Assembly (NCBI GenBank): GCA_963794415.1
Contig: CAWCDI010000001.1
Span: 1,550,001-1,614,000 of the forward strand
Direction of reading: 5' to 3'
DNA: 64,000 nucleotides
DNA from: CAVPTL01 sp963794415
Lineage (GTDB): Bacteria > Actinomycetota > Thermoleophilia > Gaiellales > JAICJC01
Positions 8,342 to 21,705 of the stretch are shown piece after piece. Position 1 is the first letter of the stretch; the number at the start of each line of letters is the position of its first letter. Under the pieces are notes generated by a model. That model worked only from the letters and a program-made list of their open reading frames with translations. It had not been told where the DNA came from and did no database searches. The translations under genes and the position numbers were made by a program.

Positions 8342-10016
8342 TCAGGTTTGCCTTCTCAAGTGCCACACGGCCCCGTATCCGGTCAACCGTACGCACCGAC
8401 ACGGCCATCTCATCGCCGATGCGAAGCCGGTGCCCGCTTCGCAGACCGACCAGCGCGACGCCGTGGTCGTCGAGCTCGAACCTGTCATCTCCCAGAAGCC
8501 GCGCCGGCAGCAGGCCCTCGAACACCTCGCCGAACCGGACGAACGCGCCGAACCCCGCAACGCCGATGACGACACCGTCGAACGGCGTCTCCCAGCCCCG
8601 CTCGTAGAGCCGGTCGTGCAGCAGGTGGGCCAGGCAGATCGAGGCGCCGCGCCGCTCGAGCGCACGATGCCTCGCGCTCGCGGGCCGAGGTGTGCAGCGG
8701 CGAGCTCGGCGAGGCCCGGCGACGTCCTCATCGATGCCCGGCCCGGCGCCCAGCCGGTGCAGGAGCGCGCGGTGGCACACCAGATCGGGGTAGCGCCGGA
8801 TCGGCGAGGTGAAGTGGCAGTAGGCGCGGCTCGCGAGGCCCGCGTGGCCGAGGTTTCGCGGGTCATAGCGGGCGTGCTGCAGCGAGCGCAGCACGAGCGA
8901 GGTGAGCGCCCTCGCGGGCAGCGGCCGGCGCCGCGCCTGGCGGTCGATGGCCGTCGCGAGCGCCGCGGCGTACGCCGCCGCCTCCGCGCCGGTGTGCAGG
9001 TCGGGCAGCGGCGGGGTGGCGACTGCCGAGCGCCTCGAGCCGCGCGACCAGCGCCTCGATCGCCTCGGGCTCGGGCGGCTCGTGCACGCGGAAGAGCGCC
9101 GGCTCGCGGGCTGCGGTCGAGCAGCTCGGCGACGGCCTCGTTCGCGCGCACCATCAGCTCCTCGATCATCCGATGCGCCGGCGTCGTCGCCTGCTCGGCG
9201 TCGGGCGTCGGCGACCTTGCCGCCGGCGAAGCGAAGCACGGTCTCGCCCGTCGTCAGGTCGAGCCCGCCCGCGCGCGATGCGCTGGTCGCGGTAGCGCTC
9301 GGCGACCTGCGCGCGCGGCGCGCACGGCCGCGGTCAGCTCGGGCGCCGCCGCGTCGCCGCCGGCGAGGATCGCGTCGGCCTCGTCGTAGGTGAACCGGTG
9401 GTCGGAGCGGATCAGCGTGCGGCGAAACGACCGGCGCACCGGCCGGGTCGAGCGTGACCGTGAGCGCCCGCCGGTCGTCGCCCGGCGACGAGGCTGCAGA
9501 CGCCGTTTGAGAGCTCGGGCGGGAGCATCGGGTCGACCCGGCCGGGCAGGTAGGCCGAGGTCGCGCGATCCTCGGCGTCCAGGTCGAGCGCCGAGCCCGG
9601 CGGCACGTAGGCCGCGACGTCGGCGATGTGCACCAGGATGCGCGGCACGGCCGTCGAACTCCACCGTGAGCGCGTCGTCGAAGTCCTTGGCCGTCGGCGG
9701 GTCGATCGGTGAAGGTCAGCAGGTCGCGCAGGTCGGCCCGGTCGATCGTCGCCGTCATCGGGCTCGCCCACGCCCGCGCGCCGAACGGCTCCGGGCGTCG
9801 GCGACATCGGCGTCGAGCGCCAGCGCGTGCATCACGCGTGGATGTCGTCGGGGCGGCCGATGTGCAGCACAAGCCGGCCGTTGCCGCGGCCCGTCGGCTC
9901 GACCAGCACGAGATCGCCCACCTCCAGCTCGGCCATCGCCCGGCGGCCGAGCGTCAGCGGCGTCGCCCGGGCTCGAAGTACGGCTCGGCGACCGCCACCC
10001 GGCCCTTGCGGGCCAC
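8342..10016 (-). CDS. rnr: Ribonuclease R / RNase II family exoribonuclease
   Basis: The protein degrades RNA 3'-to-5' processively. Pieces from three frames give an N-terminal OB-like region (V-G-D-L-V-L-V-E-P near 9915), the RNB catalytic domain with H-I-A-D-V-A-A-Y-V-P-P-G-S near 9610 and L-S-N-G-V-C-S-L-V near 9500, the R-A-Y-C-H-F-T-S-P-I-R-R-Y-P-D-L signature near 8800, and a C-terminal S1 domain (G-F-G-A-F-V-R-F-G-E) near 8560. About 557 residues is short for RNase R, so the leading cold-shock domains are reduced. It starts 22 nt after ftsX. Its 3' end is uncertain because one frame runs open into the PBP gene. Confidence 0.85.
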
Positions 10017-10037
10017 CGTGCAGGCGATCAGTGGGGC

Positions 10038-10955
10038 CTAGACGCGCAGGAAGCGGCGCAGCGTCAGCACCGAGCTGAACGCCCCCAGCACGAGACCCGA
10101 ACCCGATGAGCAGCAACGATCAGGGTGAACACCCCGACCGATCGCACCGGGTCGGTGAGGCCGTGCTGGATGCTGTTGAGCGCGACGTAGACGATCGTCA
10201 GCAGCGCCAGCGCGGCCGACGGCGCCCGAGACGCCGGTGATCATGCCCTCGAGCATGAACGGCAGGCGCACGAACGAGTTGGTGGCGCCCACGAGCTTCA
10301 TCACCTCGATCTCGCGGCGCCGCGAGAAGATCGAGAGCCGGATCGTGTTCTGGATCAGCACGACCGCGGCGACCGCAAGCAGCATCATCAGCCCGGTGAG
10401 GAAGTACAGGATGTACTTCGTGGTGTTGAGCACCTTCTTGGTGATCTGCGACGCCGTAGGTGACGCACGGAGGCGCGCCGCAGCTATGCACCGGCGGGAT
10501 CTTCCCCACCGCCTGGGCGCACGCTGCTTTGCCTGCGACGGGTCGGTCATCTTGAGCCAGAACCCCGGCGGGTACGGGTTGATGCCGAGCGCCTCGACGC
10601 TCTCTCGCTCGGTCGGCGCGACCAGCTTGAGCGCGTCGTCAGGCGAGACGTAGGTCACGCGTCTTCACGTACGGGATCGCCTGGATCTGCGTTCATGAGA
10701 GCGGCTCGCTGCGCTGCGCCTTGAACCGCCTGCGGCGTGCTCCGCTTGTCGGCGTGTACGAGTGGTCAACGTACGCCTTGACGGTGATCTCGTCTGCGCA
10801 CGCCGTTGGTGTAGTCGTAGACCCACTTGCCGACGGTCACCGTCACGCCGAGCAGGAAGGTCACGATCAGCACCGTGACGATCGCGGCCATCGTGGTCGC
10901 CGCGTTGCCGCGGATCGAGTTGAACGCCTCGGACGAGGAAGAACCGGGCCTTCAT
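10038..10955 (-). CDS. ftsX: Cell-division protein FtsX
   Basis: FtsX is the membrane partner of FtsE and signals to peptidoglycan hydrolases at the septum. The start ATG at 10955 overlaps the ftsE stop (ATGA). The N-terminal M-K-A-R-F-F-L-V, first membrane segment and extracellular domain are broken by indels near 10670-10930. The C-terminal half is clean: L-Y-F-L-T-G-L-M-M-L-L-A-V-A-A-V-V-L is a membrane helix, followed by the FtsX signature R-R-R-E-I-E-V-M-K-L-V-G-A-T and F-M-L-E-G. The reconstructed length of about 305 residues is typical. Confidence 0.92.
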
Positions 10956-11633
10956 GCCTGGTAGCCCCCGCGGCGATCGTCGCGCACGACCTTGCCGTCC
11001 TCGAGCTGGATCACGCGCCGGCGCATCTTGTCGACCATCTCGCGGTCGTGGGTGGCCATCACCACGGTCGTGCCGGCGCGGTTGATGCGGTAGAGCAGCT
11101 GCATGATGCCGACCGAGGTGTCGGGATCGAGGTTACCCGTGGGCTCGTCGGCGATCAGAAGCGGCGGGTGGTTGACGAACGCGCGCGCCACCGACACGCG
11201 CTGCTGCTCGCCGCCGGAGAGCTCGTGCGGCAGCCGGTCGCTCTTGTCGGCGAGGCCGACCAGGCCGACGATGTCGGGCACCTTGCGGCGGATCTCCGAG
11301 CGCGGCCGGCCCTGCACCTGAAGCGCGTAGGCGACGTTCTGGTACACCGTGCGGTTGGGCAGGAGCTTGAAGTCCTGGAACACGCAGCCGATGTTTCGGC
11401 GCAGCACCGGCACCTTCGAGCGCTTCAGCTTGGGCAGCGACTTGCCGCCCACGATCAGGTTGCCCGACGTCACGTCGAGCTCCTTCAGGAGCAGCTTGAT
11501 GAACGTCGACTTGCCCGAGCCCGACGGGCCGACCAGGAAGACGAACTCGCCCTTGTCGATCTGCACCGACACGTCGTCGAGGCCGATCACGCCGCCCTGG
11601 TAGCGACTTGACCACGCCGTCGAACACGATCAT
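10952..11633 (-). CDS. ftsE: Cell-division ATP-binding protein FtsE
   Basis: FtsE is the ABC ATPase that drives FtsX. It has Walker A G-P-S-G-S-G-K-S-T, the signature L-S-G-G-E-Q-Q-R, Walker B L-L-I-A-D-E-P-T-G and an H-loop T-H-D. From the ATG at 11633 the product begins M-I-V-F-D-G-V-V-K-S, then a single extra base near 11602 shifts the frame before Y-Q-G-G-V-I-G-L-D-D-V. Correcting it gives about 227 residues, the normal size. The 226 nt between this gene and prfB hold no other gene that I can support and presumably include the ftsEX promoter. Confidence 0.94.
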
Positions 11634-11859
11634 CGCCGACGACGGCAGGGCGAGCCGCAGCCTCGATGGGCGCGGAAAGCGTGGGTACTGGCGTCCGTGG
11701 TCAGGAGCGCTCGTGCAGGCTGAGTTCTTCGGTCACTGAGAGACGTTATTCGCGCTCGAGTGCACGAATTCCTGTCGGGTCAGGGTACCTACCGTGCAAT
11801 CGGGGGCGCAAACGGGTACGTTGGCGTTTTTGGGTTAACCATGCGGTTCGGGCCGATGG

Positions 11860-12979
11860 TTAGGAGGTTGCGCGCTTGAGCAGGTAGGCGCGGATCAGCT
11901 CGTCGAGGTCGCCGTCCAGCACGCCCTGGGCGTTGCCGATCTTCACCTCGGTGCGGTGGTCGTTGACCATCGTGTAGGGGTGCAGCACGTAGGAGCGGAT
12001 CTGGCTGCCGAACGAGGTGTCCTGCGCTCTCGCCCCGCTCCTTGGCGATCGCCTCGGCGCCGCAGCTCGTGCTCGCGCTCGATCAGCCGCGACTTGAGGA
12101 TCCGCATCGCCTGGGCCTTGTTCTGCAGCTGCGAGCGCTCGTTCTGGCACTGGACGACGATGCTGGTCGGCAGGTGGGTGATGCCGCACCGCCGAGTCGG
12201 TCTTGTTGACGTGCTGGCCGCCGGCGCCCTGCGCGCGGTAGGTGTCGATGCGCAGGTCGGACTCGTCGATCTCCACGTCCACGTCGTCGTCGACCAGCGG
12301 CGCGAGCTCCACCTGGGCGAAGCTCGTGTGCCGGCGGTGGGCCGAGTCGAACGGCGACAGCCGCACGAGCCGGTGGACGCCCTTCTCGGCCTGCATCAGG
12401 CCGTAGGCGTTCTCGCCCGTGAGCGTGAAGGTCGACGCTCTTGAGGCCCGCCTCCTCGCCCGGGGTCGCCTCGAGGATCTCGGTCTTGAAGCCGCGCTGC
12501 TCGGCCCAGCGCAGGTACATGCGCAGCAGCATCTCGGCCCAGTCCTGGCTGTCGGTGCCGCCCGCGCCGGCGTGCACGCCGACCACGGCCGGGCCGGCGT
12601 CGAACTCGCCGTTGAAGAGCGCGGCCTCCTGCATCCGGTCGACCTCGGTCGCGAGCTGGCGCAGCGTCGCGTCGAGCTCGGTCGCGCCACTCGGGATCGG
12701 CCTCGGCCATCTCGAGCAGCGAGTCGAGCTCCGCCGCCTCGGTGGTCAGCCGCTCGAACGTCTCGAGCCGCCGCTGCACGGCCGCGAGCTCGGCCGAGAC
12801 CTTGGCGGCCTTGCGCTGGTCGTCCCAGAACCCCTGGGCCAGCGTGGCCTGCTCTAGCTCGGTTTTGCGGGCTTCGAGCTGAGCCGGGTCAAAGGTAATC
12901 ACGAACCCAGTGAAGCTGGGCTCTGAGCTCCTCGACCGCTGCCCGCAGCTCCTCGAGCGAGCGCGGTTCGTTGTCGACG

Positions 12980-12990
<11 letters not shown>
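11860..12990 (-). CDS. prfB: Peptide chain release factor 2 (programmed +1 frameshift)
   Basis: RF2 reads UGA and UAA and hydrolyses peptidyl-tRNA. From the ATG at 12990 the first 33 codons end in D-Y-L, then an in-frame TGA (12891-12889) in the canonical CTT-TGA-C context. The main frame resumes at +1 with D-P-A-Q-L-E-A-R. The body has G-F-W-D-D, the S-P-F anticodon tripeptide (R-L-S-P-F-D-S-A) and the catalytic G-G-Q-H-V-N-K-T-D. Three further shifts, near 12684, 12436 and 12189, are single extra bases and look like sequence errors. Its start overlaps the secA stop by 11 nt. Confidence 0.95.
12888..12894 (-). promoter_or_regulatory. RF2 autoregulatory +1 frameshift site
   Basis: CTTTGAC on the minus strand is the known prfB slip site: when RF2 is scarce the ribosome pauses at UGA and moves +1 from CUU to UUU. 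The stop follows codon 33. A strong Shine-Dalgarno-like stimulator directly upstream, as in Escherichia coli, is not evident; only a GGG about 13 nt upstream could serve. Confidence 0.9.
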
Positions 12991-15586
<2,596 letters not shown>

Positions 15587-15601
15587 CTCAGATGGATGGT
15601 A

Positions 15602-15616
15602 CCAACCGAAGGTTGG
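15602..15616 (-). terminator. Short hairpin between hpf and secA
   Basis: CCAACC and GGTTGG form a 6-bp stem around a 3-nt loop in the 48-nt gap between hpf and secA. It could attenuate hpf transcripts. No U-run follows. Confidence 0.3.
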
Positions 15617-15634
15617 GCGCTCTCACCCGGCGCG

Positions 15635-16198
15635 TCACTCCGAGCGCGCGGGCTCGATCAGCCCGTACTGCCCGTCGCGGCGCTTGTAGATGACGTTGAT
15701 CTCGTCGGAGTCGGCGTTGGTGAAGACGAAGAAGTCGTGCCCGATCAGCTCGAGCTGCAGCGCGGCCTCCTCGGCGCCCATCGGCTTCATGATGAATTGC
15801 TTCTGCTTGACGATCACAGCGGACTCCTCGTCTGGTGAATCTGGCAGCTCGATGGCGCGCACGGCGAGCTCGGCGTCGGGACTCGTGGTGGTGCGGCGCT
15901 ACGGCTGCGGCGGTTGCGGTAGCGCTTGACCTGGCGCTCGAGCCGCTCGGCGACCTGGTCGATCGACACGTACATGTCGCTCGAGGACTCGCGGACCCGC
16001 AGCACCGGGCCCTTCGTCCATACCGTGGCCTCGACGACCTGGCTCTCGGCGATCTTGGGGTTGTGCTCGACCGACAGCTCGAGCTCGCAGCTGGCCTCGT
16101 CGGCAAGGTGACGCGACACCTTCGCCGAGCTTGCGCTCTGCATGGGCGAACAGCGCGTCGGTGACGTCGACGTTTCGCCCCTTCACCTGCAGGTTCAT
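15635..16198 (-). CDS. hpf: Ribosome hibernation-promoting factor, long form
   Basis: Long HPF dimerises and silences 70S ribosomes in stationary phase. The N-terminal domain reads M-N-L-Q-V-K-G-R-N-V-D-V-T-D-A-L and continues to V-K-R-Y-R-N-R. After a disrupted linker the C-terminal dimerisation domain has K-Q-K-Q-F-I-M-K-P-M, H-D-F-F-V-F-T-N-A-D and V-I-Y-K-R-R-D-G-Q-Y-G-L-I-E-P. The second of two nearby ATGs (16198) is taken as the start because GAGGAG lies 6 nt before it and would abut the first. Two frameshifts (near 16130 and 15895) are visible. The length of about 187 residues is typical. Confidence 0.93.
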
Positions 16199-16232
16199 CG
16201 GCATCTCCTCAAACGCTGGACGGGATCGAACA

Positions 16233-16511
16233 CTACCCGAGCGGCCGGGAGCGCGCGAGGCCGGCGATCCGGGCTCGAACGGTCGATAGCCGCGAGACCT
16301 GCTCCATCGCGAGCGTGACCGCGTCGCGCGCGGCCGCCGGATCGCCGCGGTCGAGCAGGACCAGCGCCGCGGCAAGCACCTGCAGCGCCTGGTCGTGAAG
16401 CTCCGCGGCAACCTCGCCGCGAGCGCGTATTGTCGTCAGCTCGACTGTGACCCTCCCCCGTTTCTGCACCTCGTAGACAGATCTGTCACGCCCCACCCCC
16501 GACAGTACCAA
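16233..16511 (-). CDS. Small protein resembling an isolated histidine-kinase DHp helix pair
   Basis: The 92-residue product has E-L-H-D-Q-A-L-Q-V-L, which resembles the phosphoacceptor helix of NarL-type kinases (HisKA_3), followed by a second helix (A-R-D-A-V-T-L-A-M-E-Q-V). No ATPase domain, sensor or membrane segment is present, and no kinase lies beside it. It could be a phosphotransfer or decoy protein, or a degenerate kinase remnant. A shorter start at the codons before V-E-L-T-T-I is possible. It lies between comF and hpf on the same strand. Confidence 0.45.
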   Translation of the reverse strand: MVLSGVGRDRSVYEVQKRGRVTVELTTIRARGEVAAELHDQALQVLAAALVLLDRGDPAAARDAVTLAMEQVSRLSTVRARIAGLARSRPLG

Positions 16512-16547
16512 CGGGCGACACCAGGGAACCTCCCCGGATTGGGGTAT

Positions 16548-17220
16548 TCATGCCCGTGCCAGAGACACCGCCTCCACGCGCGTTGCGCCGGCGCGGCGCA
16601 GGGCGTGGGCGCAGGCCTCGAGGGTGGCCCCGGTGGTGTGGACGTCATCCACCAGCAGCACGCTTCGCGGCACCTCGCCCGTGGCACGGAACGAGTCGCG
16701 CACGTTGGCCCGGCGCGCACGCAGGTCGAGCCCGCGCTGGGCCGGCCGGCGCCCTCGCTGCTGCAGGAGCGCACGCGCCGGCAGCGACCAGCGCCGCCGA
16801 GCTCTGCCGCCAGCAGCCGCGGCGGGTGGTAGCCGCGGCGGATCTGCGCGCCAGCGGTCGGGCGGCACCCACGTGACCACGTCGGCCTCGCGGCCGGTCG
16901 AGCACGGTCACCATCAGCCCGGCGCCGTGCCGCGCGAGGCCGCGGATGCCGCCGTCCTTGAACGCGTGCACCAGGGCGCGCGTGTCGCCCTCGTACGCCA
17001 GCGCCGACTGCGCGCGCTCGAACCCCAGCCGCCGGTCGCGGCACTCCAGGCAGCTGCGCACACCGTGCCCTCCGGCACGTCGGGCGCGGCCGACCCGCAG
17101 CGCTCGCAGACCGCGCCGGTGAGCAGCGGCAGGCGCGCGAGGCACGCCGACGCAGACCGGGCTGCCGGCGCCCCTGCAGACGGCGCACACCGGCGGCACG
17201 ATCAGGTCGAGCAGGCTCAT
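16548..17220 (-). CDS. comF: ComF-family phosphoribosyltransferase-like protein
   Basis: ComF proteins take part in DNA uptake in competent bacteria but are widespread; the biochemical role is unclear. The N-terminus has the zinc-ribbon pattern P-P-V-C-A-V-C, and a further C-L-E-C lies downstream. The central A-Y-E-G-D-T-R-A-L-V-H-A-F-K is typical, and the PRPP-binding motif V-L-L-V-D-D-V-H-T-T-G-A-T-L-E stands near the C-terminus. About 223 residues is usual. Indels near 17070 and 16760-16900 break the frame. Confidence 0.85.
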
Positions 17221-17277
17221 ACCGGCACGATACGGACGAACCGTCGCGCAGGTGTGTACCGCGCCGGTGCCGAAACC

Positions 17278-18399
17278 TCAGTCCAGAAAGCGTGCCGCGT
17301 GCCGCGCGATCTCGGGCCGGCGGCGCTCGAGCTCGGCACGTCCTTCACCGGGCATGAACCGCGAGCGGTCGCCGTCGCGCGGCACCCGCACGAAGCTCGA
17401 CGGAGCGCCGAGGTGAGCTCGCCGACCAGCCGCTCGAACTGGATCGCCGGACGGCCGTCGACCTTCTTCTCGACCACGAAGTACGTCCAGTCGAAGTCGA
17501 GATCGAGCAGCGCCGCCGCATCCACGATGAAGGTGTTGGTGTTGAACACCCGCACCGCTGTCCTCGTCGAAGCCGGGCGGCAGCCGGAAGCTCTCGAGGA
17601 TCACCGGCCGGCCGTTCCAGCGCACCGGCATGCCGCCGCGGTCGCTTCCGACCTTCTCCACCACCTCGACCGTGACCGGCTCGGCGTGGGCGATGTGCCA
17701 GCCGAGCAGCACCGGATCGACCGCCGCGCCGAGGTTGTCGAGGTTCGCGATCCACACGTAGCGGCCGCCGCCCTCGACGAACCGCCGCAGCCGGTCGTGC
17801 TCGCGGATGGCGTCGATCAGGTCGCCGTGGCCCGTGGCGTGCGGGCTCGGCCGCCCCTCGGCGTCCAGGAAGAGGTCGCCCTCGGGGGTGAGCCGCAGGC
17901 TGACGTACTGGCGAAAGGCGTCGACCGTCTGCGCCGTCGAGCCGATCGCCGAGCGCGTCGCGGATGGGCGCGTCGGTGGCGTGGCTCGTCAGCATCCAGA
18001 GCGGCAGCGTCACGCCCGCGCTCGCGGCTCCAGTACTCGCGCTCGGCCAGCCGCAGGTCGAGGAAGGTGCGGCCGTCAACGGCCTCCACCAGCGCCTTCA
18101 CCACGCCGCCCATGCGCGTCGCCATGCCGCCGGCGAGCACCACCAGGGCCAGCTCGCCCGCCTCGAGCGCCGCCATCCCGCGCGCGGCCAGCTCGCGACT
18201 CCTCGCGGCTGCCCGGCTCGGGCAGGCCGCCGCACGTCGCCCGGCGTCGGGCGGCAGGAGCTCGCCCTGCACGCGGTTCTGCTCGGGGCCGCGCCCGATG
18301 AGATCGCCGCCCACGCGACCAGCTGCTCGGGATCGAACCCGTGGTCGATCAGCTCGGCGCAGGAGGGCCGGATCGAGCTGCTGGAGCTCGGCCCGCAGG

Positions 18400-18410
<11 letters not shown>
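17278..18410 (-). CDS. UTP--glucose-1-phosphate uridylyltransferase, UDPGP family
   Basis: The enzyme would make UDP-glucose, the substrate of the UDP-glucose dehydrogenase encoded 5 kb away. The eukaryotic-type UDPGP signature is seen in V-L-A-G-G-M-A-T-R-M-G-G with a downstream K-A-L-V-E. Later pieces have Y-V-W-I-A-N-L-D-N-L-G-A near 17745, F-N-T-N-T-F near 17550 and W-T-Y-F-V-V-E-K-K near 17480. About 377 residues fits. At least four indels are present. The start appears to be a TTG at 18410, overlapping the end of mtnA by 11 nt. Confidence 0.8.
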
Positions 18411-19438
<1,028 letters not shown>

Positions 19439-19448
19439 CGCACCGGTC

Positions 19449-20715
19449 TCAGGTGCCCTCGTCCCACGACGAGAGGTATGCGGCCTGCTCCGGCGTGAGC
19501 GTGTCGATCCCGACGCCCATCGACTCGAGCTTCAGCCGCGCGACCTCGGCGTCCAGCTCGGCCGGCACGGTGTAGACCTCCGGCCGCAGGTCGGCGTGGT
19601 TCTGCACCACCCACTCGGCGCTGAGCGCCTGGTTGGCGAAGCTCATGTCCATCACCGACGCGGGATGGCCCTCGGCGGCGGCCAGGTTGACCAGCCGGCC
19701 CTCGGCCAGCAGGTAGAGCCGCCGGCCGTCGCGCATCTCGATCTGCTCGACGCCCGGCGCGCGCGACCGTGCGGTTGACGGCCTGCTCGTGCAGCGACGG
19801 GATGTCGATCTCGACGTCGAAGTGGCCGCAGTTGGCCAGGATCGCGCCGTCCTTCATCACCTCGAAGTGCTCGCCGCGCAGCACGTGCTTGTCGCCGGTG
19901 GCGGTGACGAAGATGTCGCCCACCTTCGCGGCCTCGGCCACCGTCATCACGCGGAAGCCGTCCATCACGGCCTGGAGCGCGCGCAGGGGATCGACCTCGA
20001 GCACGATCACGTGCGAGCCCATGCCGCGGGCCCGCTCGGCAAGCCCGCGGCCGCACCAGCCGTACCCGCCGACCACGAACGTGCGGCCGGCCAGCAGCAC
20101 GTTGGTGGCGCGCAGAATGCCGTCCAGCGTCGACTGCCCCGTGCCGTAGCGGTTGTCGAAGTAGTGCTTGGTGTTGGCCTCGTTGATGGCGACGATCGGG
20201 AAGCCGAGCACGCCGTCGGCCTCCATCGCGCGCAGCCGGATGACGCCGGTGGTCGTCTCCTCGGTGCCCGCGAGCACCTCGGCGAGCTGCTCGGGGTAGC
20301 GCTGGTGCATGGTGGAGACCACGTCGCAGCCGTCGTCCATCGTCAGGTGCGGATGGTGGGCGATGGCGGCGTCGATGTGCTGGTAGTAGGTGTCGTTGTC
20401 CTCGCCGTGGATGGCGTAGACGGAGATGCCGTACTCGTCGACCAGCGCTGCGGCGACGTCGTCCTGGGTCGACAGCGGGTTGGACGCGCACAGCAGGACA
20501 TCGGCGCCGCCGGCCTTCAGCGTGCGCATCAGGTTGGCGGTCTCGGAGGTGACGTGGAGGCAGGCGGCGATGCGCTTGCCGGCGAGCGGCTGCTCGGTCT
20601 GGAAGCGCTCGCGGATCGCGGTCAGCACCGGCATCTCCCGGTCTGCCCACTCGATCCGGCGCACTCCCGCCGGTGCCAGCGCAAGATCGCGGACGTGGTT
20701 CGGGGTGGATGTCAT
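19449..20715 (-). CDS. ahcY: Adenosylhomocysteinase
   Basis: AhcY reversibly splits S-adenosylhomocysteine into adenosine and homocysteine, restoring the SAM cycle. The frame is clean for the first 317 codons: N-P-L-S-T-Q-D-D, D-D-G-C-D-V-V, N-R-Y-G-T-G-Q-S-T-L-D-G-I-L-R-A-T-N and the NAD-binding G-Y-G-W-C-G-R-G. G-D-K-H-V-L-R-G-E-H-F and A-N-C-G-H-F-D-V-E-I-D follow. One shift near 19765 separates the C-terminal piece, which ends V-V-Q-N-H-A-D-L-R-P-E-V-Y. About 421 residues matches the short prokaryotic form. Confidence 0.95.
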
Positions 20716-20725
20716 GGCCCAGACT

Positions 20726-21674
20726 CTACAGCGGCGAGCGGGCCCGGCGGAGCCATGCCGCCGGCGGCCGAACCGGTTCACCAGCAGCGCCAGGCCGACG
20801 AGCCCGGCACCGAGCAGGATGACCGCGAGCGCCCAGCCGGCGCTGTCGCCGACCGCGTCGAGACCGCCAGCAGCCAGACCAGCCCGCCGAGGGCGCCGAT
20901 CCACACGAGGCCCGTGAGATCGACCAGCACGGCAGCCGTGAAGGTCGCGATCACGGCGAGGGTCAGGAGCGCGTGCCACGGCCCGAGGTGCGACCAGCTG
21001 CCGGTCTCCATGCCCGCGATGCACGCGCCGTAGGCGAGCAGCGCGGCGGCGCGCCACGCGCCGGCTGCCGCGTCGCGCGAGCGGCGCAGGAGGGCCACCC
21101 CGATCGCCGTCGCGACGACCGCCTGGGCGAGGAACAGCCAGTGGACGTCGCCGTGGATCAGGCCGCCGGGCTCGGCGGCGAAGCCCGTGAACGCCACGAG
21201 CGACGCCGAGAGGCCCCAGCTCGTGAGCCGCACGATGCCGAGCAGCCGCTGCATCACGATCACGAGCACGGTCGCGACGATGCCGGCGAGCATGCCGTAA
21301 GCCGAGCCGGCATCCGCCACCACGCCGATCGTGAGCACCGCCAGCCCGTATGCCACGAAGCCGACTACACCGGCCAGCTCGACCTCCCAGGAGGGTCGCC
21401 GGGCGCGGTGCAGCGCCACGGCCGTGGCGAGGGCTGCCAGAGGGAAGATCAGGGCGTCGTCCGCTGCCCGGCGTCGCCCATCGATGCGAACTGGATGCCG
21501 TAGAGGAGCCCCGCGCCGGCGAACATCACGAGCACGCCCAGGGCGCGCAGCACGCCGGCCAGGTCGGGCCGCGCGGAGCCGGCCGGCGACGGAGCAGCCG
21601 CTCCACCTCGTCCGGCTTCACCTCGCCGCGCTCGAGCGCTCCCCCAGATCAAGTAACAGTTGTTCGTATCTCAT
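20726..21674 (-). CDS. DUF2157-like polytopic membrane protein
   Basis: After a soluble N-terminus (M-R-Y-E-Q-L-L, then K-P-D-E-V-E-R-L-L-R in a shifted frame) the product has eight or more hydrophobic helices. Examples are L-G-V-L-V-M-F-A-G-A-G-L-L-Y-G near 21510 and V-V-G-F-V-A-Y-G-L-A-V-L near 21350. The arrangement resembles DUF2157 membrane proteins of unknown function. The start ATG at 21674 lies inside a 32-bp palindrome containing TATATA, so translation is probably leaderless. The end is taken as the TAG at 20726, since one frame is open into ahcY; several indels make it uncertain. Confidence 0.6.
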
Positions 21675-21699
21675 ACATGCTATATAGCATGTATGAGAT
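21668..21699. promoter_or_regulatory. 32-bp perfect palindrome, likely operator over a promoter
   Basis: Positions 21668-21683 are the exact reverse complement of 21684-21699. The centre is CTATATAG, and the arms contain ATACATG and CATGTAT. It is strikingly AT-rich for this genome. It spans the presumed -10 region and the start codon of the DUF2157 gene (21674). Operators with ATGTAT/ATACAT arms are typical of PadR-family repressors, but no padR gene is seen nearby. Confidence 0.7.
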
Positions 21700-21705
21700 C
21701 GGGTG

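Noticed and set aside
7326..9872. One very long minus-strand open frame spanning RNase R and the PBP
   Set aside because: It mixes true segments of both genes with Arg-rich out-of-frame stretches; conserved motifs are spread over three frames, so it is two genes with indels.
11666..11863. Small plus-strand open frame between ftsE and prfB
   Set aside because: No ribosome site, Arg/Ser-rich composition, opposite strand to the operon; most likely non-coding leader of ftsEX.
12860..12894. E. coli-like Shine-Dalgarno stimulator for the prfB frameshift
   Set aside because: No AGGGGG-type element lies 3-4 nt upstream of CTT; a GGG further away is too weak to call.
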